Of a stretch of 64,000 bases of DNA, positions 27,211-38,900 are shown piece after piece; positions within the stretch are counted from its first letter, which is position 1, and every line of letters begins with the position of its first letter. The notes under the pieces were generated by a model that worked only from the letters and a program-made list of their open reading frames with translations, did no database searches and was not told where the DNA came from. Made by a program: the position numbers and the translations under genes. The stretch is from Brugia malayi (Eukaryota > Nematoda > Chromadorea > Rhabditida > Onchocercidae): assembly GCF_000002995.4 (NCBI RefSeq), contig NW_025062475.1:12060687-12124686 (forward strand), given 5' to 3'.

Positions 27211-27533
27211 TAATTTTTTTTTCCTCTTTTATTGAACGTTTAAAAGATTTTGGTTGTTTCAGTGAATTTTCAAGGTAATTATAACATTTTGGTGTTATTT
27301 ACTGTTATATTTATTTATTTATTTTGTATGTTTTATTGGTCCTCTGTGATATTTGTATTATGAATGGCTTGTGATCTGTCTAAATAAATATTTCCTTTTC
27401 CTTTTCAAATACTTTTCGATATGCCGATACCATCGATTCAGAGCATATTTACAATTCTTTGTTTTAATTTTTAAATCTTAACTTGATATAATAATGTTTG
27501 TTGTTTTTTTTTTTTTTTTTTTCAGGTAGTGTC
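27211..27533 (+). other. PGAP2 to LYAR spacer: AATAAA at 27383-27388, acceptor at 27525
   Basis: The PGAP2 3' UTR ends in AATAAA (27383-27388). Then 137 bases later a long T-tract and TTCAG (ends 27525) stand 8 bases before the LYAR ATG. A poly(A) signal followed about 100-150 bases on by a strong acceptor next to a start codon is the classic nematode intercistronic arrangement. Confidence 0.65.
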
Positions 27534-29245
27534 ATGGTGTTTTTCAGTTGTGACAAATGTAGTGAAGCATTGAAAAAGAATCAAGTTGATAAGCATGGAT
27601 TCAAATGCAGGTACTTTCCGTGTTTTGATGAACCATTTTTGCTGATTACGAATTATATGTAGGATTATGGTTATCATTATGAATTGTAAAAAAAATTTTT
27701 TTTGAATGCTATGATCTAAAACATTTTTATGGGAACATTTACAGTTATATTAATGAAGTTGTATTTGGAAATACAAAATTCTTACAAAATTGCATTCATA
27801 CGGAATGTTTACAAGAACTAATGTGTTCCCAAGTACAACTTTATCATTGATTATTTAAAATTATTAGGTGCTTCTATTATTCTCAGACTTAAGTGGTTCA
27901 AAAAAGTTTAGCTGTACTTCAGTCGTAATCGGTAAATACTTATTTCTTGAAAGGGCATGCGTATGACAAATATCTTTATGCTGGGTGGTCTGTGAGAATT
28001 CTAAGAGAAGTTTCTTAAGGGTCAACAGTAACACATGATCCACATTCATAATCGTTCGAATGGTAATAGTGTTTGAATGTTAATAATTTTACCTTTACCA
28101 GTAATAATTAGATTTAGGCTTAGAACTTATTTTTTAGAGAAACATTTCAGAGATACAACTTACTCCTGTTTGGATTGTGGTCAAGCTTTTTCTATAGGAA
28201 CCTATAAGAACCACATAAAATGTGTGACAGAGAATAAGAAATATGGTGGAAAAAATTATGTTGAAAAAGAAAATAAAGTAAGTTTTCTAATAAGATTTCA
28301 GTAATGTTTCATAGTTGTAAAAGCATTTAAAATATTGGTTTGATCTATTCAAATAAGTTATAGGGTGAAGCAAAACAGAATCGGTGGATTGAACAAGTAG
28401 AACGAGCGATAGAAAATGTAACTGATAAGGGATTGAAAGATCTTCTGCAACAGATTCATGGTTTCAACAATATACCAAGAAAAGAAGCGAAGTTCATAAA
28501 TTTCTTACAAAATTCTATTAGAATCCGGAACCGAGATTTATGTATTAAGGTAAAGCATTTGAACGCTAAATACGACACAGTTTCACAGTTCAAAAGTTCC
28601 TCCATTTTTTTATAAATATAATAATATAGGCATGGAACTGTATAAGTGAACAAGCTGAAAAGATACAACAAGCGGCTACTGAGAAAGGAGAACTGAGAAG
28701 AAATGGTGAAGGTGGCGATGATCTGAATGATGATAAAGGACTTAATTGTAAACAGGGAGCTTCAAAAAGTAATGGTGAGAAAGTGGAGGAAGTCGAAACT
28801 GAGAAAAGGGAATTGAAGAAAAATAGTGTGTATGAACATGATAATAATAATAATGTCAAGCAGGTATGCAGCATTTCGGATTATTTGTTTATCACAAGAC
28901 GTGTTTTTCCTAATTCTTTTTTTTTTTTTTTTTTGTTTACGCAAATTTATCATTTAATTTGAAATGGACAAAATGCCATGATCGCGAAGTTAGAAGTGAT
29001 GATTATAGGGGACTCTGATAACAGATGATGTGAAAAAATTCAAGTGGAAACGCGCAATTAAACGAGCTTTAAAAGAAGCAGATAATGGACAAATGAAAAT
29101 AAAGCGATTGAAGACTAAAGTTATCCAAAGTTATTTAGCAAGTGGTCAATCTAATGGAAGTGATGAAAATCCTGAAACGATTTTTAATGCGAAGTTATGT
29201 TCCTTAGGTTTACGTATTGATAATAAAATAGTGCGATTAAATTAG
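27534..29245 (+). CDS. LYAR-type C2HC zinc-finger nucleolar protein
   Basis: Homologue of the cell growth-regulating nucleolar protein family, implicated in ribosome biogenesis and transcription. Five exons join in phase: 27534-27610, 28151-28277, 28364-28549, 28630-28863, 29009-29245; 286 residues. The N-terminal double finger is FFSCDKCSEALKKNQVDKH, then a Cys-x2-Cys pair in SCLDCGQAF and the closing YKNHIKC, followed by KYGGKNY; this order is diagnostic of LYAR. The middle (about residues 130-208) is a low-complexity acidic and basic linker with repeated TEK and Asn runs. The C-terminus (KFKWKRAIKRALKEA, MKIKRLKTKVIQSYL) is the conserved basic domain. Probably the last gene of an operon with L16 and PGAP2. 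Confidence 0.92.
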
Positions 29246-30124
29246 TTAAATGTTATTCGTTCATGGTTGTTGTTGAGTCATTGTTACTACACTATGTGAT
29301 CATTTTATAACGAATTTTTTTTTTGTGAATTCGAGTTGCGATTAGGAAATATGGAATATAATGCTTTCGTTTTGATGAATTCAAATTAATTACCGAGTAC
29401 TGATGTCTGATTACAGGTGGATTGATGGTATTGCTGTTCTGGTGGCAGATTTCTTGCTAGTTTCATCGAAATTTTTAATAATCATTCCTTTTTCGGTGGC
29501 CATAGTTGTTATTCATGATCTTAGTTGCTCTTGTTTCTTTTTACATGCTACTGTTCGCTGTTTTAACTTTATTCACTATCGAGATGATTGAAAAAGAAAC
29601 CTTGCAATGTAAGAGATATTAATTTAATGGCTACATATATTCATAAGAAATTATAACTAACTTCTCATTTAAACAAAATCAAGTGTCCATTGTTATTTAA
29701 GATGTTTCAGAGATAATATTTTGATATCATTTTCATGATCTTGGTTACAAATTTCTCATCTTTTTCTGTATGTTGTTTTCTCTTCATTATCATACTATTA
29801 TGTGGCATTTCTAAAAATAAATTTTTTTTATTTTCTTTTTGCCGCAAAGCTTTTTGATTGTGGTTGCATCCCTACGTTATGTTTTTTTTTTTTTTTTTCT
29901 TTCATTTTATGGTTCCATGTTTGAATCACTGAATAATATAGGCATGAAATTAGTTTTTTGTTATTTACTGATAGATTTAAGAAAATGATATTCTGAGTTT
30001 CAGCTTATGAACGTATGATTTATGTTTTGAAAATTTTTGCTATCTTTTCTCTTTCTTTGTTCTCGTTTATTGCATAACATGAATTTCTTCGTTTTTTAAA
30101 AATATGATTTGTTATTAGAGAGTC
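29246..30124. other. Intergenic region after LYAR
   Basis: About 880 AT-rich bases with no recognised gene. The open frame at 29403-29591 is hydrophobic but lacks family features and splice context. A TTATTAG acceptor lies just before the next start codon (30125). Confidence 0.5.
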
Positions 30125-32654
30125 ATGGATGCTTTGATTTGCAAGCAATGTCAGAAACTGAGTTGTTGGAGAGTTGAAGAGTCGACGAAACCGTGGTATT
30201 GCAGTGATTATAACGAACCTGCTACTCTTTTTGCCACGTGCATGCGATATTTTGCATTAAATGAAGAAGAATTTAGTACTCTGCCTGAGTTATTGTTTCA
30301 AAAAATTGAAAGTTTGAAATATGAGATGAGCATTATTGGAAAAATGCATCAGGAAGATATTACGCTTGACCTTTCCTGGATCGTTGTCGGGAGTGATGGT
30401 AATTTGGACTGGCGTAAGACATACGCAAAATGTTATCGTGAAATGCTGCCGGACCATTTTTTCATATTTGCGGCAATGAATGGAATTGCTACCAAGGTGA
30501 GTGTAACATTTAAAGATTTGGATTTAAAATTATCGTCAAACATCGTTATTTTCAGTTTTACTTAATGGTGATAAGCTGATTTGATATGTAAACTATGTCA
30601 ATAGCATCTTACGTTTTCAATTATTTTGTCTGTTTCGACTTCCCAAAAATATCTTTGTCAAATATATTTATCATTTACTACTATATGTTAATCAAATTCC
30701 TATCTGATATGGTTGATATAAATTTACTCTTGTTGAAAAAAGAAACAGAAAATTTTGGTAAATTTAGTGAATAAACGGGTGTTTAGACGTCTAAAGAATG
30801 TAAGGCGACATTTTGAAATATTGTGAATTCTAAATAAGTTCTGAAATTATACTCTTATTGGTAGGTTAAAACTTTTGTCTTGATGAATTACTTTAATCTT
30901 AATAATTAGTAAAAAGTAATTAAATATTAAATTAACTTATGTCAGATAACTTAGCTTTTACGAAACATTTGGTCTTTTTTAATTCTCTTTCTCTCTCTTT
31001 TCCTTCTCCCATATTTTGGCATTATTTAATTATGCACTTGGCGTGATTACCCAGAAAATAAGCTAAATTGCTGAATTTAAAATGTTTTAGTATGAAATTC
31101 TGTTGAATTAATTACTCATTATTTATAAGAACAATGACAGCAATTGTTGATATAAAATCTATTTAGCATGAATAGATCATATTATAGATTTTATCACTTT
31201 TTCTCTCTTTTTTTTTCATTTTTTCCAAATGCTTCGTATTATTTCCAACTTTATATACTATTTTAATTGCCGCATTATGTACATTCTTATACTAAAACTG
31301 GGAATAATTAGATCAATCAGAATATAATTTCTAAAACTGGGAATAATTGGGTCAATCAGAATATAATTTTTAATAAGACTTGTTTGTTACCAAAAAATTT
31401 TTGCAATTTAAATCAATCATTTCTTGATTAACATTGCATGGAGTGTTTTTATTGCATCTACCGGAGATGGGCAAAGGTATTGTGAAATTAAAGGTTTTTT
31501 TTTTTAATTTAAAATTAGGATAAGTCACGAAATTGTATTATTTTTCTTTTTCCCAAAATGCAAATCCTATATAAATTCAATCTCTTGTGACACCTATATT
31601 TTTTTGCTGCTGTTTTTTCTTTTAAATTTTATGAAAGAGCAGACACTTCAAAATGCTTGGATTTTGCAGAATTAGGTCTTACATTTTATTGAAACTAAAG
31701 TGAAAATTGATGACATATTACCGGTTTTTTTTTTTTATTTACCTTCCGAAATTGTGACTTTCCAAGAATAATTTCTAAAAAGAGCATTGCTACATTCGCA
31801 TATTGTAATACTTAGATGATATTTGTAAGGAAATGATTAAATGTTGATTATAATATTCAAGATATAAATATTTAAATAGTCATAGTCTAATAATTTGATT
31901 AGTTTTTCGTTTTGTTTTTTATGAAATGTATTTGATAACAATAGATTAATATTAAAAAGCATACAAATTAACTTCCTGAAAATGAAAAAAAAAAAAAAAT
32001 ACTTCAGTCAATTTCTAATAATTTATTGATAAATATCAGTATATCTATTTATAGGCATTATGGGAACGATTGTTTTATTCAGAGCAGCACAAAATATTGA
32101 ATTCGTTTTATGAACTGATAAGAAATACAGCACGTTTGATGTCTCATCCTGCTGAATTTTATGAACTTCGAAATAAAAGTATTCTGAGCGCAGCACAATA
32201 TGGTTGGCCAGCTGCAGTATGTGCTTGGATTGGTTTACGAAATAATACTCTAAATAATATTAATTATCAGGAAGAATTAGTTGGAAATTTTTTTGAAGGT
32301 CCAATGTATGATCTATCATTTTGTCTTAGACAAACTATTCTGGTAGCTATTATCAATGGCCAATTTCATTTGCTTCATTATTTGCCAGCCGTGAATTTTA
32401 CTGATTCTTATGATCTATTTCCATTTGCATATGGTGAAATGTTCCTTAGGTTTTTTCGGGAATTAATTAATTATCCAGCAACTGAAACTTTTTTTAATGA
32501 TAAATTAAGTGATTGTCTAAAACCTATTGCACGAATTTTATATGCCTCAATGTCATTTTTGGATTTTTATCGTCTAGGACAAATGATAGTTAATATTAGA
32601 GATATTAAAACTTTAAATCGTATTAAACGATTCTTGCATGATATTTCTAACTAA
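30125..32654 (+). CDS. Uncharacterised protein with an N-terminal CW-like Cys/Trp motif
   Basis: Not recognised as a named family. Two exons join in phase 0: 30125-30496 and 32055-32654, with a 1.56-kb intron; 323 residues. Residues 6-39 hold Cys6, Cys9, Cys14, then WR at 15-16, WYC at 24-26 and Cys39. This resembles a CW-type zinc finger (C-x2-C ... WR ... W-x-C ... C), a histone-tail reader in other proteins, although the spacing is loose. The rest is a compact, probably helical, Leu/Phe/Tyr-rich globular region (about 60-323) with no membrane segment and no low-complexity stretch. The first donor (AAG/GTGAGT) and the acceptor (TTATAG) are strong. AGAGTC precedes the ATG and an acceptor-like TTATTAG ends six bases upstream. 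A DNA- or chromatin-related role would be inference only. Confidence 0.75.
31292..31368 (+). repeat. 39-bp tandem duplication in an intron
   Basis: Two adjacent copies of a 39-base segment that begins CTAAAACTGGGAATAATT and differ at only a few bases. It lies within the single intron of the CW-like gene and has no visible function. Confidence 0.85.
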
Positions 32655-34613
32655 GATAAGTGTTACATGTGTGAAATGTATTGCACTAAGATTATTAATT
32701 TATTTCAGTTAATCAATTAGTTGTTCATATAGCTAAGAAATATTTTAATTTTTCATCAATTTTTAATGATACAGCATTTGAATGCAATTAGCTGTTATAG
32801 TTAAAGTCTATGGATTAATCAATTCAAAAAGAAACCTCTCATATCGATTAGTCTATATAAAGCTGTCAATAATATGTGTTGCTTGCTTGCATGTATGTAT
32901 GTAAGTGTGTGTGTATGTGTGTATGTATGTATGTGTATGTTTGTGTCTGATGTCTGTGTGAAATGAATGATTTTTAAACTATCATAAGGCCTAACACATG
33001 AAGTATATAGGCTTACGCTCAATCAATCTAAGAAGAATGCATGCGTTGCGGTTATTGCTTCATTCGATATTCGAATATAGCGATTAGTTATGGATTGTAA
33101 TAAAGTTTATCATTTTATGATAATGATATTATGGATTTGTGAGCTGTAGTCTTCAGTCAACAATATGATGACACGATCTGCCACATGTTTGTTTATTTTT
33201 ATTTTGTTACTTTAACTTTTCATTTTTTTTTTACTATATATTTTTAATTTGAATAGAATTTAATGTGAGAAGAGATAACGAGAGGGTTATAACTTATTGG
33301 ACATATTAAAGAGAACGATGTTGTTGTTGTTGTTATTGCTGTTATCATTATTGTTATTATTGTTGTTATTGTTATTGTTATTATTATTATTGTTGTTGTT
33401 GTTGTTGTTGATAGCAATGATAATAGTGGAGTACTGATGAGAAGATGAAAAGAAAAAAGTCATTCAGCTTTATAATTACTTATATTATTGCATAAAAAGG
33501 ATGAGAAAATTATCAGTTTAATTATTTTTGTCAGGAAAAAGCGGGAAATTCTCGGAAGGGAGTAAATAGAGGAGTGGATAAAAGGAAGTAATTTAATGGA
33601 TATAAACAAGTAAGCAGCAATATATCATTAGAATCGATTGTTTTTTCGATATCAATTTCATTTTACAAAATTATGTTAGGTTATATTAGATAAGTATAAA
33701 GAAACTATTTCGATAAATTAGATTAGATTGAATGGATAAACAGATAAATGGAGAAATAAATAAATAAATAAAAGTGAAATAGATAATTAAACTGGTAAAT
33801 AAATAATCAAATAGATAAATAAGTGAATAAACGAGCAAAAGCGAGTGGGTAAGTAAATAAATAGGTGAATGGATAATTGAATAGATAAAATAAATTGATG
33901 AATAAATAGGTAGAAAAATAAACAAGCACCAAATAAATAGACAAGTAAAGGCAGGTAAATAAATAGGTAAATAAATGGCCAAAAAATGAATGAATAGATG
34001 GGTAAATAAATAAACTGATAAGTAAACAGATAAATAAACAGGTGGAGAGATAAATGGATAGAGGAGTAATATATAAGTGAATAAAATAGATAGATAAGTA
34101 AAGAAGTAAATAGACCAGTGGAGGCGAATAAATAAGTAAATAGCTAAAAAATAAGTGAATGAATAGATGGGTAAGTAAATAGGTAAAAAATAAATAAATG
34201 AATAGATGGATAAGTAAATAGGTAAATAAATAGATAACTAAAATAAATGAGTAGAAGAAATAAACAGGTATGAGAATAAATAGACAAATAAAAGCAGACA
34301 AATAAATACGGAAAAATAAATGAATGAATAGAGAGGTAAATAAATAAACAAATAAACAGATGGAGAGATAAATAGGTAGGGGAGTAATAGATAAGTGAAT
34401 AAAATAGATAAGTAAACAAATAAATAAGCAAAAGTAAAATAAACAAATAGGTAAAAAATAAGTGAATGAATAGGTAGGTAAATAAGTAAATAAACTAAAT
34501 AAATAGATAAACAGGTAGACAGATGAATAAATGTATAAAATAAGAAGGAAATAGCCGATGTAGGATGTGTATGGATGAAGGCGTGGTTATGACCGAGAGC
34601 TCCGCCTGTTTGC
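32655..34613. repeat. Repeat-rich intergenic block upstream of unc-79
   Basis: Contains three repeats. One is a TATG/GTGT microsatellite at about 32888-32945. The second is a GTT/ATT trinucleotide run at about 33316-33412. The third is about 870 bases of degenerate tetranucleotide sequence (ATAA with GATA, GTAA and ATGA variants) at about 33680-34550. The last reads on the minus strand as long open frames rich in Tyr, Leu, Phe and Ile. These are artefacts, because the tetranucleotide repeat rarely makes stops in that direction. No gene was recognised. Confidence 0.85.
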
Positions 34614-34620
34614 TATAAAA
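34614..34620 (+). promoter_or_regulatory. Candidate TATA box for unc-79
   Basis: TATAAAA directly after a short less AT-rich stretch (about 34555-34612), about 145 bases before a candidate first coding exon of unc-79. In so AT-rich a genome the motif alone is weak; the context makes it worth noting. Confidence 0.35.
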
Positions 34621-34764
34621 GAATGAGTAGAGAGGAATGAATGTACCAATCTGATGATCCTTTATAAATTAACAGTTTAAATTTAATTTAAACGGAATAA
34701 ATAAATTTAACGGATCATTTCATTTACGATCATTCCGTTATTCTTCATTATCAATTAATTCATC

Positions 34765-34792
34765 ATGGCTTACCTGTTGAAATACTACACCT
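34765..34792 (+). other. unc-79: Candidate first coding exon of unc-79 (28 nt)
   Basis: ATG at 34765 followed by nine codons (MAYLLKYYT) and one base, ending at T/GTTAGT. The phase matches the first secure unc-79 exon at 35976. The join creates a Phe in front of SAKIR, and vertebrate UNC79 also has Phe followed within one residue by the equivalent ASKIR, about nine residues from its start. Plausible but unproven. The alternative is to start at an in-frame ATG at 35948, but that would translate the polypyrimidine tract. Confidence 0.4.
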
Positions 34793-35975
34793 GTTAGTTA
34801 TTAAAATTTATTTCTTATAACAGTACTATTTCTATAGAATAGCACTCATTGTTATTCAAAAAAAAAAAATGAAATAAATAGAAAAATAAATAATTGGTTT
34901 CATTTACAGTACTAATAAATATGATAAGTTTACTTATAATGAAAATATGTTATGGCTTTATGTTAAAGTTTTTTTAAATATGTTAAAGTTTATAATGAAA
35001 ATATATATATACATGTTATTAGTAAACGAAATTTCTTTTTTTTTTTTCCACTTTTTTAATTTAATTTTATTAATGTGAAAGAGATTTTAAAAATAGATAA
35101 TTCCATTATATTATTATTATTATTATTTTTTATTTCAGTGATATAATTTATTGAATTTTGATATATATTTTGAATTTTAATTTATTCATTGTATATTACA
35201 AATATAATGAAATTATTGTATAGAAGAAGTAATTAATTTAATGGCTCAGAATTATTGATTGCAATGAAAGTATTTGCTAATTAGTACAAATTATATTTTT
35301 TGATTTTTGATTTAGAATATTGCATATTCCTACGGTTTACAATTGACAATTAAATTTGCAAAAAATTTTGCTGAAAAAAATGCAATTATAAAAAATTTGC
35401 ATTTTTTTTAATAAAATGTTCTAAATTTGATAATTTCAGTCTATAAAAATCACTAAAAATTGTTAATATTATGCATATATTTGCATTAAATAATGGATAA
35501 TTTTAATATTATCAATAATAAAACTAAAATTTTACTAATTTACTTATTGTAGAAGATTGTTGTAGAAATCTTTTTTTTTTTTTTTTTTTTTTTTAATTGA
35601 AATAAAGAATAATACGAAAAAATGAAACATAGTAAAATGGTAAAGCAAAACTTTGAATTTGTCTCTTTTAGCAGCAATTTCAATTATTTTACAATTCCAA
35701 ATCATTTCGAAGTTATTCTTTGCTCTCTTCCTTACCTTCTCTTTCCCTCTCTCTCTCTCTCTCTCTTTCTCTTTTTGCTTTTCTTAATTTCATTTTGCTT
35801 ATAAATAAGTTTTTATCAAAAAAAAAAAAAAAAAAAATCGCTATTAATGAAGTAAATGATTGCATATATTCATTTAAGTAATTTAAATTGCCTTAAATCA
35901 TTTAAATCATTAAATCAAAATTGAAAATTTTTTTTTAAAAAAAAAGAATGAAAAACTTAATTTTTTTATTTTCAG

Positions 35976-38900
35976 TTTCGGCAAAAATTCGTACCTTAAG
36001 TGAATTTCATAGTCGTATAGCATGCAATCAACAACCACCAAGTGCTGCCGAAATTTTAACAACATTGCGATATTTTCAACAAACATTGATTGGGTTAGTT
36101 AAATTAAACCTTTTTAAATTGTATTTCAAAAATAATATTAATAAATTCATTTTAATTTTATAATTTCTTTTCTCTAAGCCATTTCATAATGATTTCAACC
36201 TTTTTCTTTTTTTTTTTTTTTTTAATTTGAATGATTAATTCTGCGAATATATTAATAATGCTAGCAATTTAGCATTTCATTTTTCCTATCTAACATTTCC
36301 TGTTATAATTTCTCATTCTTTCCATTATTGATATTTTCATGATTAATAAATAATTAACATTTTTTCTTTCTTTTTTTTTTTATTAATATATTTGATATAA
36401 TATTATGAGATATCATTTATCATAGAATTATTCTATATTTTAGTTTTTTTTTTTTTCTTATTTATTTTTTTGTTATTATTATTGGTTTTTTTTTTTTTTG
36501 ATTTTATAATTGATGTTTGAAATTTTATACTTCAATTTTAACATAATTAATACATTTAATTCTTGTAATTTATTAATAATTTTTTATATATTATTGTAAT
36601 TATTTCATTTTTATTTTTAATCTCATTTGAAAAATATAACAGACAATTTTTTTTTTTTTTTTCATTTTCATTAAGCCTTTTTTGTTTTGAATTTCATTAA
36701 GTATTGGTATTAAATTTATTGGCTTTCAATCATTTCAGTTTGCTATTAACATTTTTAATTATTCCATTTATTTTTGCTACAAAATATAATTAACATTTTA
36801 TTCATTTCATCACATTCCTATTTGTCATATTTTTTAAAAAAAAAAAAAAGAGGAAGAAGGATTTAAAAAAAAAAAAAGAAAAAAAAAATTGTAATTAACG
36901 AATAACTAAAAGAGAAGAGAGAATAAAATTTTAGTTTTGTATGATTTTTGCTAGATTTTTTATTGTGAAATTTCACTAGCAGAAGTGTAATTTGTGATGA
37001 AAAATGAGCTAAATGTTCAATTTGAACTAAAATCCTGAAATTCTGGAAATTTGATGGAATTTGATTCCTACATCTTAGAGCTTACATAAGAGCTAACTAA
37101 ATCTCTTATTTCAAGTAAAATTGATAGCGAAATGAGCAATGTTAGGAACTGAAATAATATCTTGAAATTTTTATTTTTTCTATTATCAATATTTTGATCC
37201 AATATAAGCTTATCATTTACTACTCTTATCTTATCAAATTAACATAAAAGTCATAAATCAAATTTATCAAATTTTAATTAAGCAAAATATCATTTATGAA
37301 AGCTAATATAATTTACAAATTGAACAAATAAGCATTTTTTTTTTTCTTTAGTATAAAAATTTTCTTCTTTTTGCTTTTTGCTGCATAAAATTATTGATAT
37401 ATGTATTTGAAGAAATTCAAAAATAAATTAATAAATAAATCACTCAGTGCTTTTTTATCTGATATTATTCTTATAGAATTAAAATAAATGCAAAATAAGC
37501 AGCAATTGATCAATCATTTGATGATAAAATGTGTAATAGTGATTTATTTTTTGATGATTATTTTAAAATAAAATGACAGTTACGAATGTTTTGTTTAATT
37601 TTAAATTTAATTTTGATTTGTAAAATTTCTCAGTTCTTCTCTAATTATTTTCCACAATTTATTATTTGATAAATAGTATAATAATTTGCTAATGAATGTT
37701 GACAGATTTAGTATTAGTCAGTGGTAATAAATAGTTCGATGATTTTTTGCAAAAAATTAAGCTTTAATAAAATACTAAATACTTTATAATCTAATAGACT
37801 AATACTTTTTACATCAAAAAATAAAAACAAAAAGTAAATCATTAGGAATATTATGAAGTGAAGCATTAAATATTTAAAAATTCAATTTAAAAATAGACAA
37901 AGTGTTATTCATTTCTCTAAAACATTTTAGCTCTTTTCTGTTTATTTATTCATTTGCTTATTTATATATTTATTTCATTTTCATTTTTTTAGCTTTTCTT
38001 TTTTTGAATTTATCAAATATTGCAGTTTGCATGTTATAGGTTGATCTTTGAAAAATTTTCAGTTTAAGAAAAAAAAAAAAAATTCTTATTTTAAAAATAC
38101 ATTACATATAAGTCTTAGTTAATTTCAAAATTTTCCGTTTTTCTTTTTTCTTTTTTTTTTTTTTTTTTTTTAAAGAAACAAAAAAGATAATTTATATTTT
38201 GAGCAATTTTTTTTGCCCTAAGATTTATTTGTATACATATAGCATTTTAGGCTTTTCTTTTTGCTTTGCATTTGCATTTACTTTATAAATAAATTGTTGA
38301 TAAATGATAGTTATTAATATTAAAATTTTCCAATAAGCTTTGATCATTGTAATATATGTGACAGTCATTTTTGGTGTGACATTAAGTGATATCATTCATT
38401 GATGAATCATTCTTATTGATTTTATATTCTTGAGGAAATGATTGAAATAAAAGTACGAATGGTATAATTAATAAATATGAAAATTGAATAATAAATATGA
38501 AAATTGACAACAAAAAAAAAAATTTTTTTTGAATTATAATTAATGTAGTAGAATAATTTTAATGATAAAGCAATATCAGTGTTAAATGTTTAATGATAAA
38601 AAATTGTCTTCAATTCATTTACTTACTAATTTTTGAAATTTTAACATTCACATAAGTAAAATACACATTTGTCCTCGAAATTTGAAAAATTCATTTATGA
38701 ATGAAGCAAAATTAAAATAGTATTATTGATTAAATTTTTAAATTATTACAAGAAATTACTAGTTGATTTTAAGTGCAATAATTAAAGGATTATTTGAAAT
38801 TTACATCAATAATAATTTACTTCCATCCGATTGCATTTATTATTTCCGGAATATCCTAATAAGCTCAGATGGTGTAATTTTTCATCTTTTTCATGATTGC

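Noticed and set aside
29403..29591. 62-codon hydrophobic open frame after LYAR
   Set aside because: No homology seen, no conserved splice or start context, and its length is unremarkable in AT-rich sequence.
33686..34446. Long minus-strand open frames resembling membrane proteins
   Set aside because: They arise from a degenerate ATAA tetranucleotide tract, overlap each other in different frames, and lack any conserved motif.
35948..35975. In-frame ATG immediately upstream of the first secure unc-79 exon, looking like a signal peptide
   Set aside because: The hydrophobic residues are translated from the T-rich tract and TTTTCAG of a typical acceptor; an upstream splice is more likely, though not proven.
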